A stretch of DNA of 64,000 bases from Vibrio tapetis subsp. quintayensis (GTDB taxonomy: Bacteria; Pseudomonadota; Gammaproteobacteria; Enterobacterales; Vibrionaceae): positions 1 through 64,000 of the forward strand of contig NZ_JAUFQV010000023.1 of assembly GCF_030409945.1 (NCBI RefSeq), read 5' to 3'. The translations under genes were made by a program, and so were the position numbers. Within the stretch, counting starts at the first letter, position 1. The number at the start of each line of letters is the position of its first letter. Below, piece after piece: positions 6,531 through 16,159 of this stretch. Below the pieces are notes generated by a model, which did not search any database, was not told where the DNA came from, and saw only the letters and a program-made list of their open reading frames with translations.

Positions 6531-7119
6531 AATGCTTGCCTATATTTATGATTTCTTCGACTCTAAATCATTGTATATATTTCAAGAGTACTTGCTGTTT
6601 TTGGAGTGTTTTAACGCAAATGCCTAACAGCTCAATATGTCGATGTTGGATGTTTATCACATCCTTTTCACCCCAAGCATACCTAAATACTGGATTGAAT
6701 ATACGAAGGTTTTTGTGTTTGTTCTGTGTGCCATGTTGAAACATTAGCATAGATAGGGATAAATCAAGCTAGCAGTTTTCTTATTGAAAAAGGTCTAACA
6801 AGCTTTGGGGGGAAAGTGTGCTAGGAATCATTAATAGAGGTAACTCCAGATGCCCAATATTGATGAGTAAATACAGCTGCGCTACTAGGCATTGTATGTC
6901 ATCTACGACGCTACTAAAGTTTGGGTCATTTATAAGCTCTGAATCGAAAACTCACGCAACCAAGGTTTGGTGACCAAACTTTGGTTGCGTAATAAGTGTA
7001 TGATTCAAAATATTTATTATACACCTGATCGGGTAAAGAGATGATAGTACTCTCACCCACGAACAACAATTGACAATACCATCAATAACTGGAAGTATTG
7101 GCCGCTTTTTGAGGGCAAA
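6531..7119. other. Long non-coding gap with palindrome
   Basis: This 589-bp region lies between the divergent three-gene cluster and the 281-aa gene. It should contain both promoters. The strongest structure is the palindrome at 6954-6990. A 60-codon minus-strand frame at 6568-6750 lacks a ribosome binding site and is not called. Confidence 0.4.
6954..6990. repeat. 37-bp palindrome with 17-bp arms
   Basis: ACGCAACCAAGGTTTGG and CCAAACTTTGGTTGCGT pair with one mismatch around TGA. A related AAAGTTTGGGTCA lies 26 bp upstream (6916-6928). The palindrome sits 130 bp before the 281-aa gene. An operator or replication/recombination site is more likely than a terminator, because no T-run follows on either strand and no gene ends nearby. 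Confidence 0.6.
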
Positions 7120-7965
7120 ATGTCGATCCCAACGAAAAATCATCTCCTATCTTCAACGAATGAACCTATTAGTGAACTATTGTCCGTTAAAGCTACAGAT
7201 CCAAATTTAACTCCTTATAAACAGTCTGCTCTGAACTCAACTTGCCCACAGAAGCTGATTCATGGATCTAGAGTCACGCATCGTCATCTAGCTAGTAATA
7301 TGACCACAGTGCCTTCAGTTTTAGAAGAATTGGCGTGGCGATTACCAAATGAGCCCATCTCAAAAGCCTTCAACGAATTGATTTATGACGTATCGCATCC
7401 CAACGAGGATGAGTTAAAGTTTCGTTTTGAATACACAGCTCTTAGTTCTGCCGAGAAGTATCAAATTATGATGTTCTCAGATCTACCTATATTGATCGCG
7501 CTGCTTTTATTTTTGGACAAAAAGCAAGCATATCGTGGTGGTCTAATTATGTTTACCACAGAGGAGATCCTTATGTTGACTAACCCACGTATAACCAAAA
7601 ATTTTGAACCTAGATATCAAACAATCAATGACAGTTTGTTGCGTATTTTGAATACCAAAGTTGAGTTAATCACTTCAAGGTTGAGCAGAGATCATTTAAA
7701 GCTAAATTTTATAAGATATCAAACTAGTGAGGGCTCTCCTCCGTCTCTAATGACATTTACTTTAGTAGTCGACCTAGATGCTTTCCATCAACTGCTAAAA
7801 TCAATATTCACATACGTATCGAGCTGGAATAGTTTGACTGGTAGTCAACGTCATAACCTGAGCCTCGACTATGGCGAATCATTTTATGATAGAGAGTTCT
7901 CGCAGGAAACGTCATCGATGAATCGTAAGATCAACAATATTTATCGCGCATATATTAGATCATAA
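7120..7965 (+). CDS. Orphan 281-aa island protein, unknown function
   Basis: The start at 7120 is supported by GAGG 5 nt upstream. A second Met at residue 61 (MTTVPSVLEELAWRL) is an alternative start. The protein is soluble and probably mostly helical, with a hydrophobic stretch at ~125-139 (DLPILIALLLFLDKK) too short to call a membrane segment. Residues ~145-235 (FTTEEILMLTNPRITKNFEP ... LVVDLDAFHQLLKSIF) alternate helix and strand and could include a winged helix. No family is recognised. It is the last gene before the grcA junction, where integrases or excision factors often lie, but no tyrosine or serine recombinase motif is seen. Confidence 0.55.
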   Translation: MSIPTKNHLLSSTNEPISELLSVKATDPNLTPYKQSALNSTCPQKLIHGSRVTHRHLASNMTTVPSVLEELAWRLPNEPISKAFNELIYDVSHPNEDELKFRFEYTALSSAEKYQIMMFSDLPILIALLLFLDKKQAYRGGLIMFTTEEILMLTNPRITKNFEPRYQTINDSLLRILNTKVELITSRLSRDHLKLNFIRYQTSEGSPPSLMTFTLVVDLDAFHQLLKSIFTYVSSWNSLTGSQRHNLSLDYGESFYDREFSQETSSMNRKINNIYRAYIRS

Positions 7966-8106
7966 TTTGGTAGCACGGACACTCAATCAACTAAAATGAA
8001 TAAAACTTAAAATCTCTATATGGCTATCTTCTTCAAGAGAACATAAGTCATGATTTTATAGATCTATATAAACAATATTTTAAGTCATACTGGAGTCGCA
8101 ACGTTA

Positions 8107-8277
8107 CACCTAAACGTTAACGTTCTTAAGCGTGAAACTCTTGAAGATGCAGTTGCACACCCAGAGAACTACCCACAGCTAACTATCCGTGTTTCAGGCT
8201 ACGCTGTACGTTTCAACTCTCTAACGGTTGAACAGCAAAAAGACGTTATCGCACGTACTTTCACTGAGTCTCTATAA
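8107..8277 (+). pseudogene. grcA: 3' remnant of grcA (autonomous glycyl radical cofactor)
   Basis: In frame from 8107 the DNA encodes [20 protein letters not shown] and ends IARTFTESL. This is the last 56 residues of GrcA (YfiD), the ~125-aa spare glycyl-radical subunit that repairs oxygen-damaged pyruvate formate-lyase. The radical glycine motif RVSGYAVRF is present. Upstream the frame runs into a TAG at 8059 with no ATG or ribosome binding site, and the DNA before 8107 does not resemble grcA. In related vibrios grcA sits beside thrC, as here, so this is the native locus cut by an insertion. The 5' part, or a repaired full copy, is expected beyond the left edge of the window. Confidence 0.85.
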
Positions 8278-8303
8278 GATCAGTAAGCACTAGCTAAGAA
8301 TAC

Positions 8304-8334
8304 AAAAACGGCGCTCAATGAGCGCCGTTTTTTT
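8304..8334 (+). terminator. grcA terminator
   Basis: ACGGCGCTC and GAGCGCCGT arms around AAT, followed by a run of T. It lies 27 bp after the grcA stop codon and is a strong Rho-independent terminator that remains although the gene is broken. Confidence 0.9.
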
Positions 8335-8349
8335 ATGTGTGTAAAACGG

Positions 8350-8373
8350 CGGGCCTCAACGAAGCCCGATTTT
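8350..8373. terminator. Terminator between grcA and thrC
   Basis: CGGGCCTC/GAAGCCCG arms form an 8-bp stem with one G-T pair. T-rich DNA follows on the plus side (ATTTTT) and GCCGTTTT on the minus side, so it can serve the thr operon as well as transcripts from grcA. Confidence 0.7.
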
Positions 8374-8379
8374 TACTGA

Positions 8380-9663
8380 CTATGGTTGTACTCGTCTTAG
8401 TACGACTTTCAATGCGTCAAAGTCATTGGCAAGATCTTCAGACAACAGGTCCATTGCCGCGTGCTTAGCTAACGGCGCTGGCACATCAATGTCTGCTCCC
8501 AAGATGTCATCGACCACTTCTTTAAACTTAGCAGGGTGCGCGGTACACAAGAACAAGCCGGTTTCACCTTCCTGCAGTTGCTCTTGTAAGATACGGTAAG
8601 CTATCGCACCGTGTGGCTCACATAAGTAACCTTGTTCATTAAGCTCAACTACAGATTGAGCGCTTTGCTCGTCAGTGACAGCGCCTTTGCCTAGCGTATC
8701 TAGGCCCCAACCTTTCAATTGACATAGCTCTTCAATACGAGGCCAGTTGTTTGGTTGACTTACATCCATCGCATTGGATGTCGTTGCAATGGTCGCTTTC
8801 GGTTGCCACTCTCCGGTTTCTAGGTAGCGAGGTACCGTGTCATTCACGTTAGTTGCAGCGATAAAGCGTTTGACTGGCAGGCCCAACGATTTAGCCAGCA
8901 AGCCAGCCGTTAAGTTACCGAAGTTGCCACTTGGTACAGAAATAACCAGGTTCTCACGCTCGGCGGCTGTCATTTGAGCTGCCGCTTCAAAGTAGTAACA
9001 AATCTGCGCCATTAAACGACTGATATTAATAGAATTAGCCGAATTCAAGCCAATCTCTTTACGCAGCTCTGCATCATCAAATGATTGCTTAACCAGCGCC
9101 TGACAGTCATCAAAATCGCCATCAATGGCAACCGTATGGATATTCTTACCTAATGTACAGAACAGCTTTTCTTGTAGCGGGCTGATTTTACCCTTAGGGT
9201 ACAGAATCACGACGTTGATGTTTTCCATGCCGTAAAATGCATGAGCAACCGCTGCGCCAGTATCACCCGATGTTGCGGTCAAAATGGTAATTTGACCGCC
9301 ATCAGATACCGCAGCCAAAGATTGCGCCATGAAACGGCCGCCAAAATCTTTAAACGCGAGCGTCGGACCATGAAAAAGCTCTAATGCGTAAACGCCTTCT
9401 TTTACAGATTTGATCGGTGCTGGAAATTGGAATGCATTATCAACTAATTGATGAACTTGCTCTTTGCTGAGTTCATCACCAATCAATGCAGACAAAATTT
9501 TGCTACTACGAGGAATGAAGTCCTCAGCCAGTAGCGCATCGATATCGTCAAATTTCGGCAATTCTGATGGGAAAAATAACCCTTGGTTTCGACCTAACCC
9601 TTGGCGCACGGCTTGGCCAAAGGAGACTTGTTCTTCATTTTCTTTGATGTTGTAAAGCTTCAT
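8380..9663 (-). CDS. thrC: Threonine synthase
   Basis: This cytoplasmic PLP enzyme converts O-phosphohomoserine to threonine and phosphate, the last step of the pathway. It is 427 aa, the usual length for the ThrC class of enteric bacteria. The motif [12 protein letters not shown] holds the PLP-binding lysine at residue 105. [12 protein letters not shown] and SVPSGNFGN are the phosphate-binding loops. The ATG overlaps the thrB stop codon as ATGA, so translation is coupled, and GGAAG precedes it. It is the third gene of thrLABC. Confidence 0.97.
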   Translation of the reverse strand: MKLYNIKENEEQVSFGQAVRQGLGRNQGLFFPSELPKFDDIDALLAEDFIPRSSKILSALIGDELSKEQVHQLVDNAFQFPAPIKSVKEGVYALELFHGPTLAFKDFGGRFMAQSLAAVSDGGQITILTATSGDTGAAVAHAFYGMENINVVILYPKGKISPLQEKLFCTLGKNIHTVAIDGDFDDCQALVKQSFDDAELRKEIGLNSANSINISRLMAQICYYFEAAAQMTAAERENLVISVPSGNFGNLTAGLLAKSLGLPVKRFIAATNVNDTVPRYLETGEWQPKATIATTSNAMDVSQPNNWPRIEELCQLKGWGLDTLGKGAVTDEQSAQSVVELNEQGYLCEPHGAIAYRILQEQLQEGETGLFLCTAHPAKFKEVVDDILGADIDVPAPLAKHAAMDLLSEDLANDFDALKVVLRRVQP

Positions 9664-10616
9664 AGCTCACTTCCTGTTATTTTCGAACCCTGTTTATCTA
9701 GGTGACAAACGTGAACGAATCCTTCTTCATTCTGTACGTAATTTTGTTCTAACCAGCGAGCAACTCGCTCGGCGACATCTTTATCTTTGCAAATGCTGAA
9801 CAATGTTGGTCCACTACCAGAAATACCGGTAGCTAACGCGCCAGCACCGAGTGCGTATTTACGCGCATCGGCAAAACCAGGGAGAAGTTTCTCACGATAT
9901 GGTTCAGCAATCACGTCTTTGATCATTTTTGCGGCTAACTCAGGCTGGCCCGAATGGGATGCATGAATGAAGCCCGCCAGATGACGACCGTGGGCAATGA
10001 TATCTTGACGACGGTACTGAGACGGCAGGATTTCTCTCGCTTCAGCAGTCGATACTTTGATACCCGGATAAGCCATTACCCAATACCACTCATCAAAGCT
10101 AGGTACCGACTGACTGATGTGCCCCATCTCTTCGAGCATTAACTGCACACCACCAAGATAGCAAGGTGCCACATTGTCATAGTGGATACCACCGGATATT
10201 TGCCCTTCCATCTCGCCCATTAAGGCTAGCAATTCCATTTCTGACAACGGGTTATCATGAAATTGATTTAAGGCATCTAACGCTGCAACAATGGAACAAG
10301 CACTCGATCCAAGTCCTGAGCCAATAGGCATGTTTTTCTCTAGCGTCATGTGCACATTTTTAAGTGCGACCTCTTTGCTCAACAGTTCACGAGCAAACAC
10401 ACGCCAGCAATCGTATACAATATTTTCTTTAGGATCTGAGGGAAGCTTAGAGACAAAGCTGCCTGCAGTGGCAAGTGAGAAGCCTTGCTCACCACTTTCC
10501 ACCTTAACGCGATCACCCAACAATGAACCATCAATAGGTGAAACCGCCGCTCCCAATACGTCAAATCCGACGCTCACATTACCAATCGATGCCGGGGCAT
10601 AAACTACAACGCTCAT
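9660..10616 (-). CDS. thrB: Homoserine kinase
   Basis: This enzyme phosphorylates homoserine with ATP to O-phosphohomoserine. It belongs to the GHMP kinase superfamily: the N-terminal [18 protein letters not shown] motif and the ATP loop [13 protein letters not shown] near residues 95-107 are present, as is the C-terminal [12 protein letters not shown] motif. The start chosen gives [10 protein letters not shown] (318 aa), matching the family. It lies two bases after the thrA stop codon and has AGGAG inside the end of thrA. A longer frame to 10637 would overlap thrA and is rejected. Confidence 0.96.
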   Translation of the reverse strand: MSVVVYAPASIGNVSVGFDVLGAAVSPIDGSLLGDRVKVESGEQGFSLATAGSFVSKLPSDPKENIVYDCWRVFARELLSKEVALKNVHMTLEKNMPIGSGLGSSACSIVAALDALNQFHDNPLSEMELLALMGEMEGQISGGIHYDNVAPCYLGGVQLMLEEMGHISQSVPSFDEWYWVMAYPGIKVSTAEAREILPSQYRRQDIIAHGRHLAGFIHASHSGQPELAAKMIKDVIAEPYREKLLPGFADARKYALGAGALATGISGSGPTLFSICKDKDVAERVARWLEQNYVQNEEGFVHVCHLDKQGSKITGSEL

Positions 10617-10618
10617 CG

Positions 10619-13078
10619 TTATACTCCTAATTTCCAACCAAGGGTACGCATCACATCTGCAAACACACCTGCAGCGGTTACTTCAGTTCCTGCGCCATAG
10701 CCACGTAGAACCAATGGGATCGGTTGGTAATAACGGCTGTAGAACGCAAGCGCATTCTCGCCATCTTTGATTTTGTACATTGGATCGTTTTCATCAACAG
10801 CAGCAATGCGTACTTTGCATTGGCCCTCTAAAATTTCACCAACGTAGCGCAGTACTTTGCCTTCTTTCGCCGCTTTTGCCGACTCTTCTAAGAAGTAGGC
10901 ATCCGCCTCTGGTAAGCGAGCCATAAACTCATCAACAGAGCCGCTATCATCAAAACCTGGTGGCAGAGCTTGCTCTACCACGACATCTTCAAGCTCTAAC
11001 TCAAACCCGGCTTCACGCGCTAAAATAAGCAACTTACGAGCAACGTCCATTCCAGAAAGATCATCACGAGGATCTGGCTCAGTAAAGCCGTTATCTTTAG
11101 CAATGTTGGTCGCTTGGCTTAACGTCATTCCCTCATCCAACTTACCAAAGATGTAAGACAAAGAACCCGATAAAATTCCGTTAAATTTATCTAGCTCATC
11201 ACCTGCTGAAATCAGGTTCTGTAGATTTTCAATAACAGGTAAGCCAGCACCTACCGTTGTTTCATACATCAGCTTACGACGTGATGAACGTGCAACATTA
11301 CGCAATTGGTGGTAGTAAGCCATACTTGCTGTATTGGCTTTCTTATTCGGCGTCACCACGTGGAATCCCGCCGCTAAAAAATCAGCATATTGATTTGCAA
11401 TGGTTTCGCTTGAAGTACAATCAACTAATACCGGGTTGATGATGTGATTACGCTGAACCAATGCAATCAGTTGTGCCAAATTAAACTCTTGGCTGGCATT
11501 CTTCATGCGATCGCGCCAGTGATCTAATGGTAAACCTTCGCTATCGAGTAACAACCCTTTACTATTTGCTAGACCACATACACGAAGCACAATGCCTTTT
11601 TCAGCTAACGTCGCTTGTTGTCTTTCAATTTGATCAACCAACTCACCACCAACGCCACCAACACCGACAACGAATACGTCAAGGAAGTGCTTAGAATTGA
11701 ATAAGTTTTCGTGACAAGCTTTTACCGCTTCGGCAATTTTATCTTCAGGGATCACTGCGGAAATAGCTCGCTCGGATGATCCTTGAGCAATCGCGACAAT
11801 GTTAACGTTCACTTCAGCTAATGACGCAAAGAACTGAGAAGCAACACCACGAGAAGTACGCATACCGTCACCAACCAAGGTCACGATGGCAACATCATCA
11901 ATGAAATCAACAGGCTCTAATAGGCCATCCTTCAATTCTAATTCAAACGCTTCACCTAGGGCTTTCTTCGCTTTGGCTTTATCCGCTTGTTCAATACAGA
12001 AGCTGATGCTGTATTCAGAAGATGATTGCGTGATAAGCACAATTGATACACCAGATGCCGACATAGAACCAAACACGCGGCTCGCCATGCCAACCATGCC
12101 TTTCATTCCTGGGCCTGAAACGTTCACCATCGTTAGCTTATTAAGGGTTGTAATGCCTTTAATCGCCAGATTATCTTCACCGGTATCTTGACCGATTAGC
12201 GTGCCTTCACCTTGTGGGTTAAAGCTATTTTTAATCAAGCAAGGAATGTGGAACTGAGCGATAGGTGCAATGGTTTTTGGGTGTAAAACAGAGGCACCAA
12301 AGTAGGAAAGCTCCATCGCTTCTTGATAGCTGAGTGACTTCAGTAAGCGAGCATCATCGACTAAACGTGGGTCACAGTTATATACGCCATCAACGTCGGT
12401 CCAAATCTCACAGCACTCTGCACGTAAACACGCTGCAAGCACTGCTGCTGAGTAATCTGAGCCATTACGACCTAAAGTAACTAACTCTCCTTGTGCATTA
12501 CCTGCTGTAAAACCAGGCATGATATGGACATGGTTAGCGGCAAGCGGTTGTTGCCTGAAATTTTGGGTTGATACATCAACATCAACCATCGCTTCTAAGT
12601 AATCGCCTTGTGCGTAAAGGTACTGCACAGGGTCGATCAGTGCTGCCGCTTGGCCTTTTGCTTCCAATACGGCTTTCATCAGCTGAATCGAGATTCGCTC
12701 GCCCTTGCTGATGATTCGTGCATTAACATTATTTGGGCACATACCTAACAGGTTAATGCCGTGAACAAACTGGCGAAGTTGCGATAACGACGTCTTCAGT
12801 TGATTAGAGAAGCCTATTCCATCGACATTCGGTACGTGCGTTAGAATCTCTTCATACAATCCTTGTAGCGATGATTCTAACTCTGCGATTTGAAGCTCTG
12901 CTTCTCCGTTTCGCAGCGCCCCTTCAATCACTGACACCAACTTATTGGTTGTTTTGCCCGGTGCCGATAGCACAACGGCTATGTCATCTTGTTGTGCATT
13001 ATTCGCAATAATATCTGCAGCTCTTAAAAATCGATCAGCATCCGCCAATGATGAACCGCCAAACTTCAATACTCGCAT
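10619..13078 (-). CDS. thrA: Bifunctional aspartokinase I / homoserine dehydrogenase I
   Basis: The enzyme catalyses the first and third steps from aspartate to homoserine. It is 819 aa from [17 protein letters not shown], close to the 820 aa of the E. coli protein, with GGAGGAAGGG before the ATG. Upstream codons to 13183 run through the attenuator and are not coding. Residues 1-~300 are the kinase (KFGGSS; later [11 protein letters not shown]), ~310-460 the tandem ACT regulatory domains where threonine inhibits, and ~465-819 the dehydrogenase ([14 protein letters not shown] loop, [17 protein letters not shown]). Expression is controlled by the thrL attenuator just upstream. Confidence 0.97.
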   Translation of the reverse strand: MRVLKFGGSSLADADRFLRAADIIANNAQQDDIAVVLSAPGKTTNKLVSVIEGALRNGEAELQIAELESSLQGLYEEILTHVPNVDGIGFSNQLKTSLSQLRQFVHGINLLGMCPNNVNARIISKGERISIQLMKAVLEAKGQAAALIDPVQYLYAQGDYLEAMVDVDVSTQNFRQQPLAANHVHIMPGFTAGNAQGELVTLGRNGSDYSAAVLAACLRAECCEIWTDVDGVYNCDPRLVDDARLLKSLSYQEAMELSYFGASVLHPKTIAPIAQFHIPCLIKNSFNPQGEGTLIGQDTGEDNLAIKGITTLNKLTMVNVSGPGMKGMVGMASRVFGSMSASGVSIVLITQSSSEYSISFCIEQADKAKAKKALGEAFELELKDGLLEPVDFIDDVAIVTLVGDGMRTSRGVASQFFASLAEVNVNIVAIAQGSSERAISAVIPEDKIAEAVKACHENLFNSKHFLDVFVVGVGGVGGELVDQIERQQATLAEKGIVLRVCGLANSKGLLLDSEGLPLDHWRDRMKNASQEFNLAQLIALVQRNHIINPVLVDCTSSETIANQYADFLAAGFHVVTPNKKANTASMAYYHQLRNVARSSRRKLMYETTVGAGLPVIENLQNLISAGDELDKFNGILSGSLSYIFGKLDEGMTLSQATNIAKDNGFTEPDPRDDLSGMDVARKLLILAREAGFELELEDVVVEQALPPGFDDSGSVDEFMARLPEADAYFLEESAKAAKEGKVLRYVGEILEGQCKVRIAAVDENDPMYKIKDGENALAFYSRYYQPIPLVLRGYGAGTEVTAAGVFADVMRTLGWKLGV

Positions 13079-13110
13079 CCCTTCCTCCGGTATTAATTTT
13101 AAATCTGCAT

Positions 13111-13150
13111 AAAAAAAGGCCTGCATCTCTGGGGATACAGGCCTTTTTTT
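13111..13150 (-). terminator. thr operon attenuator terminator
   Basis: AAAAAAAGGCCTG and CAGGCCTTTTTTT arms form a GC-rich hairpin followed by a T-run on the minus strand. It sits between the thrL stop codon and thrA. Slow translation of the Thr/Ile codons of thrL should favour an alternative fold and let transcription proceed. Confidence 0.9.
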
Positions 13151-13163
13151 GAAAAACTTTCGC

Positions 13164-13214
13164 TTACAAGGCCGCCCCAACAATGGTTGTGTTGGTAATA
13201 ATAATGGTGGTCAT
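13164..13214 (-). CDS. thrL: thr operon leader peptide
   Basis: The 16-residue peptide is [16 protein letters not shown]. Ten of its 16 residues are Thr, Ile or Val, with five Thr and four Ile, the hallmark of a threonine/isoleucine attenuation leader. It lies directly upstream of the attenuator hairpin and 86 bp before thrA. It is too short to be found by length-based gene calling. Confidence 0.9.
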   Translation of the reverse strand: MTTIIITNTTIVGAAL

Positions 13215-13639
13215 GGTAGAGCGGGTAAGTAACATAATTATTTTAATCTATTATCAATATTGTCTGTTTGCTTAACTTTACGTTTACCGATTTTGTGCTA
13301 CCAAGTCAACATAAAACTTGTTTTTATTCATATGTTCGACAAAGACTCTCATAGAAAAAAACCAAAAAATACCAAATAACACACTGATTAATAATGATTA
13401 AATGAGAAAATAGTATCCCAATAAATAAAATTGCCTTTATAAAACCATTCCGCGCTTATTTCTAAGGCTCACGTTATTATGCACTTAGTTGAAAGGTGCT
13501 AATTGAGAAAGATAAAACACATCAAAGATCACAATTAGGTGAGAAGGATCTCAATTAAATGTGAGGAAACAAAAAAAGATCGTTCAGATAGGGAACTTAC
13601 GCTATATTCACTAAGTGGATAATTTAGCAAGGAGGCAAT
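13215..13639. promoter_or_regulatory. Divergent promoter region, thr operon and 13640 gene
   Basis: This 425-bp AT-rich region lies between two divergent transcripts and contains no ORF of note. The DNA just upstream of 13640 carries TATATT as a possible -10. I could not fix a single thr promoter with confidence. Confidence 0.5.
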
Positions 13640-14098
13640 ATGAAACGAATTCTGTTACCAGTCTTTCTTTTGCTGCCTAGTGTTTGTCTAAGTGCTCCAT
13701 TCACTCTCGGCCCTGAAAAAGCCTCTTCGCATAAGCTTTTTATTTCAAGCAACTCAAACACCAACACTGAACAATTTGATATTTGGCAAATTGACAGTGG
13801 CTATTCATACAATGTTTTTGAATCGTTAGATCTCTATGTCGGTGCGAGCATCACAAGTGCTTCATCTGAAAAAAAGAATGGTTTTTTGAGTGGTATGAGC
13901 TATCAGTTCAGTGAAAACATTACCCTGAAGAGTAGCTTGAGAGCGCAAGCCAATAAAAATGATCCAACGGAAGAAAAGCAGCTATCTGCAGAAGTGACCA
14001 GCCGGCTAAAAATCTCTGATCACGTAGATTTGCATGCCACTTTCGATTACGAAGAGTGGCAGCAAGGTGTTGAAGTGGGACTAGGGTTCAGTTTCTAA
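13640..14098 (+). CDS. Putative small outer-membrane beta-barrel protein
   Basis: The protein is 152 aa. Residues 1-18 ([18 protein letters not shown], then APFT) are a Sec signal peptide. The mature part has alternating polar/hydrophobic strands ([42 protein letters not shown]) and ends VEVGLGFSF with the C-terminal aromatic typical of BAM substrates. This suggests an 8-stranded barrel, although no porin family is recognised. A very good AAGGAGGCAAT ribosome binding site supports the start. Its stop codon overlaps the end of the converging 14095 gene by 4 bp. Confidence 0.75.
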   Translation: MKRILLPVFLLLPSVCLSAPFTLGPEKASSHKLFISSNSNTNTEQFDIWQIDSGYSYNVFESLDLYVGASITSASSEKKNGFLSGMSYQFSENITLKSSLRAQANKNDPTEEKQLSAEVTSRLKISDHVDLHATFDYEEWQQGVEVGLGFSF

Positions 14099-14577
14099 AC
14101 CACTAATTCGTCCTTTGATAATAAGGTTCCATTCCAGTCAGCATAGATATAGTCCCCAGGCTGAATCATCTGTCGTTGTATTGTTAAGCCAACATCAACT
14201 TCACCGATACCACGTTTATCGGTCTTAAACGGACAGGCTGCAATGGCTTTCACACCGAGATCCATTTGAGACATAGCAGCAACATCTCTGATTGCGCCCC
14301 AAACAATGACACCTTCCCAATGATTCTCAATGGCTAATATGGCGAGCTGATCACCCAATAGGGCTTTTTGGCAGGACCCATTGCCATCCACAAACAATAC
14401 TTTTCCTTTGCCATTCTGACTCAGTACTTCTCGCACTTTAGAATTATCGTGAAAACAGCGAACTGTGACCACTTGCCCCCAAAAAGCCGACCGCATGCCA
14501 AAATTTTGCAGCGGTAAATCGAGCAATTTAACTTGCTCTTCGTACTGATCACACAGATCGGGTAGTAAGTCTTTCAT
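14095..14577 (-). CDS. RraA / HMG-CHA aldolase family protein
   Basis: This 160-aa protein matches the RraA fold throughout ([55 protein letters not shown]). In E. coli, RraA binds and inhibits RNase E. Related proteins are divalent-metal class II aldolases for 4-hydroxy-4-methyl-2-oxoglutarate or oxaloacetate decarboxylases. The Arg-Asp pair needed for aldolase activity is present here (AIRD), whereas E. coli RraA has VRQ at that place (from memory). An enzymatic role is therefore possible. GGAGGAACA supports the start. Confidence 0.85.
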   Translation of the reverse strand: MKDLLPDLCDQYEEQVKLLDLPLQNFGMRSAFWGQVVTVRCFHDNSKVREVLSQNGKGKVLFVDGNGSCQKALLGDQLAILAIENHWEGVIVWGAIRDVAAMSQMDLGVKAIAACPFKTDKRGIGEVDVGLTIQRQMIQPGDYIYADWNGTLLSKDELVV

Positions 14578-14892
14578 TGTTCCTCCTTGGAAGTCTTCCT
14601 CTAATGCTGAAACTTTGATTCAGCGTTAATGTGGTTAATTTTGTCCTTGTTTCTATAAGTTGTTCAATTTTTCGTAAAATTGTAGAGTCACGCACACTTT
14701 CTAAGCTGCGATGACGAGAAAAAATTCATTAATTTTGCGTATGGAATGATGTTTCTAACTCGATTCAGCGCTTATTTGAATCTATTTTGTGGTGATTTTC
14801 CTACAAAAACCTCAGCTCTAAGCCGTATGTTCTTGCGAGCTAATTCCAATTTTTAAACATTTTTTTCACCAAAAAAACGTCAGGTAACATTT

Positions 14893-14934
14893 ATGAAATT
14901 AACAAGAGAAACACACCAAGATCCTTGGTATTAA
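14893..14934 (+). CDS. 13-codon upstream ORF in arcA leader
   Basis: The ORF reads MKLTRETHQDPWY and has CAGGTAACATTT before the ATG, a reasonable ribosome binding site. It is 426 bp upstream of arcA and ends in the bulky WY pair. It may be a leader peptide or a small regulatory RNA ORF. No proof of translation can be drawn from sequence. Confidence 0.3.
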   Translation: MKLTRETHQDPWY

Positions 14935-15094
14935 AGGGGAAAGGCTTAACACAGTCATCACCTTTATCCGCATTTTTCACCGCATTTAGCCTGGTAATCG
15001 AGCTCATTCAAGCCCTGAAAACCGAAGTTTTAATTTTTGAACACGACATTCCATATTCGCTAATCTACTATCTATTCTAGTTTAATTTCATCTA

Positions 15095-15108
15095 TTGATA
15101 TAAATCAA
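15095..15108. promoter_or_regulatory. FNR box upstream of arcA
   Basis: TTGATATAAATCAA is a perfect match to the FNR consensus TTGAT-N4-ATCAA. It lies 252 bp before the arcA ATG, so it probably activates a distal arcA promoter when oxygen is absent. Confidence 0.75.
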
Positions 15109-15359
15109 CAAACTGAATGGAAATAACAATCAGCCATTGTTAGCAAGCTGTTAACAATATAGAATCAGTAACAATTGACGGCAGAAATCAATATGCAAAC
15201 GTATTAGGACTGAGCCTTAGTATCAAAAGGCTCCCACGGACGGCGTACCATTTAAGAAAGATGACTTTCGATTTTTATCATTAACATCTTTCCAAACGTT
15301 ATTTTTTTTGCCTAGAATCTATTTATTTAAACAATTTAGTTACAATTTAGGTACCGCCA

Positions 15360-16076
15360 ATGCAAACCCCACAAATTCTCATCGTTGAAGATGAGCAAGT
15401 GACCCGTAATACTCTAAAGAGCATTTTCGAAGCAGAGGGATACACTGTATTTGAAGCCAGTGACGGTGAAGAAATGCACCAGTTACTGTCTGAAAACCAA
15501 GTTAATCTAGTTATCATGGACATTAACTTGCCAGGTAAAAACGGATTGCTTCTTGCTCGTGAACTACGCGAACAAGCGAATGTTGCTCTCATGTTCTTAA
15601 CGGGTCGTGACAACGAAGTTGATAAGATCTTAGGTCTTGAAATTGGTGCTGATGATTACATCACCAAACCATTCAACCCACGTGAACTGACTATCCGTGC
15701 TCGTAACCTTCTAGGCCGCTCAATGAGCATTGGTGCTGCACCTGAAGAGAAGCGCACAGTAGAAAGTTATACGTTCAATGGTTGGGAGCTGGATATCAAC
15801 AGCCGTTCACTCGTCAGCCCTGGTGGCGAAGGTTATAAACTGCCTCGCTCTGAATTCCGTGCCCTACTTCACTTCTGTGAAAACCCAGGCAAGATTCAAA
15901 CGCGTGCTGACCTGCTGAAGAAAATGACTGGTCGCGAGCTTAAACCACACGATCGTACTGTTGATGTGACTATTCGTCGTATTCGTAAGCACTTCGAATC
16001 CATTGCTGATACCCCAGAAATCATCGCGACAATTCACGGTGAAGGTTATCGCTTTTGTGGTGATTTAGACGAGTAA
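15360..16076 (+). CDS. arcA: Aerobic respiration control response regulator ArcA
   Basis: This is the DNA-binding partner of the ArcB kinase, repressing respiratory genes when the quinone pool is reduced. It is 238 aa and begins [13 protein letters not shown], like E. coli ArcA. The receiver domain spans ~1-120 with phospho-acceptor Asp54 (MDINLPG) and Lys103 (TKPF). The OmpR-type winged helix spans ~135-235 ([25 protein letters not shown]). The Shine-Dalgarno is weak (AGGTACC), but the start fits the family. Its cognate kinase gene lies 0.55 kb downstream on the opposite strand. Confidence 0.97.
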   Translation: MQTPQILIVEDEQVTRNTLKSIFEAEGYTVFEASDGEEMHQLLSENQVNLVIMDINLPGKNGLLLARELREQANVALMFLTGRDNEVDKILGLEIGADDYITKPFNPRELTIRARNLLGRSMSIGAAPEEKRTVESYTFNGWELDINSRSLVSPGGEGYKLPRSEFRALLHFCENPGKIQTRADLLKKMTGRELKPHDRTVDVTIRRIRKHFESIADTPEIIATIHGEGYRFCGDLDE

Positions 16077-16099
16077 GTCTGAACCACAACGCTGCATAC

Positions 16100-16136
16100 A
16101 AAAAAGCCCTTAACGATAACGTTCAGGGCTTTTTTA
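16100..16136 (+). terminator. arcA terminator
   Basis: AAAAAAGCCCT and AGGGCTTTTTT arms, with an inner AACG/CGTT extension, form a strong bidirectional terminator between arcA and the converging lipoprotein gene. Confidence 0.85.
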
Positions 16137-16159
16137 TATCTCACGTATACATCGCTTGT

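Larger units (their letters stand above)
14578..15359. promoter_or_regulatory. Long arcA upstream region
   Basis: This 782-bp gene-poor region lies before arcA. It contains a 13-codon ORF (14893-14934), a perfect FNR box (15095-15108) and AT-rich promoter-like DNA near 15310-15350. E. coli arcA also has a long, multi-promoter, FNR-activated leader, so the layout is conserved in kind. Confidence 0.6.

Noticed and set aside
6608..6632. TTAGGCATTTGCGTTA as the 3' end of another attC
   Set aside because: No matching TAACAA start box at suitable distance and no paired inner boxes were found.
6568..6750. 60-codon minus-strand ORF between the three-gene cluster and the palindrome
   Set aside because: It has no ribosome binding site and no recognisable domain.
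6952..7143. 63-codon minus-strand ORF
   Set aside because: It reads through the palindrome and into the start of the 281-aa gene, has no ribosome binding site and an odd composition. It is a shadow frame.
10616..10637. Longer thrB start adding seven residues
   Set aside because: It would lie inside thrA and ignores the AGGAG site placed for the ATG at 10616.
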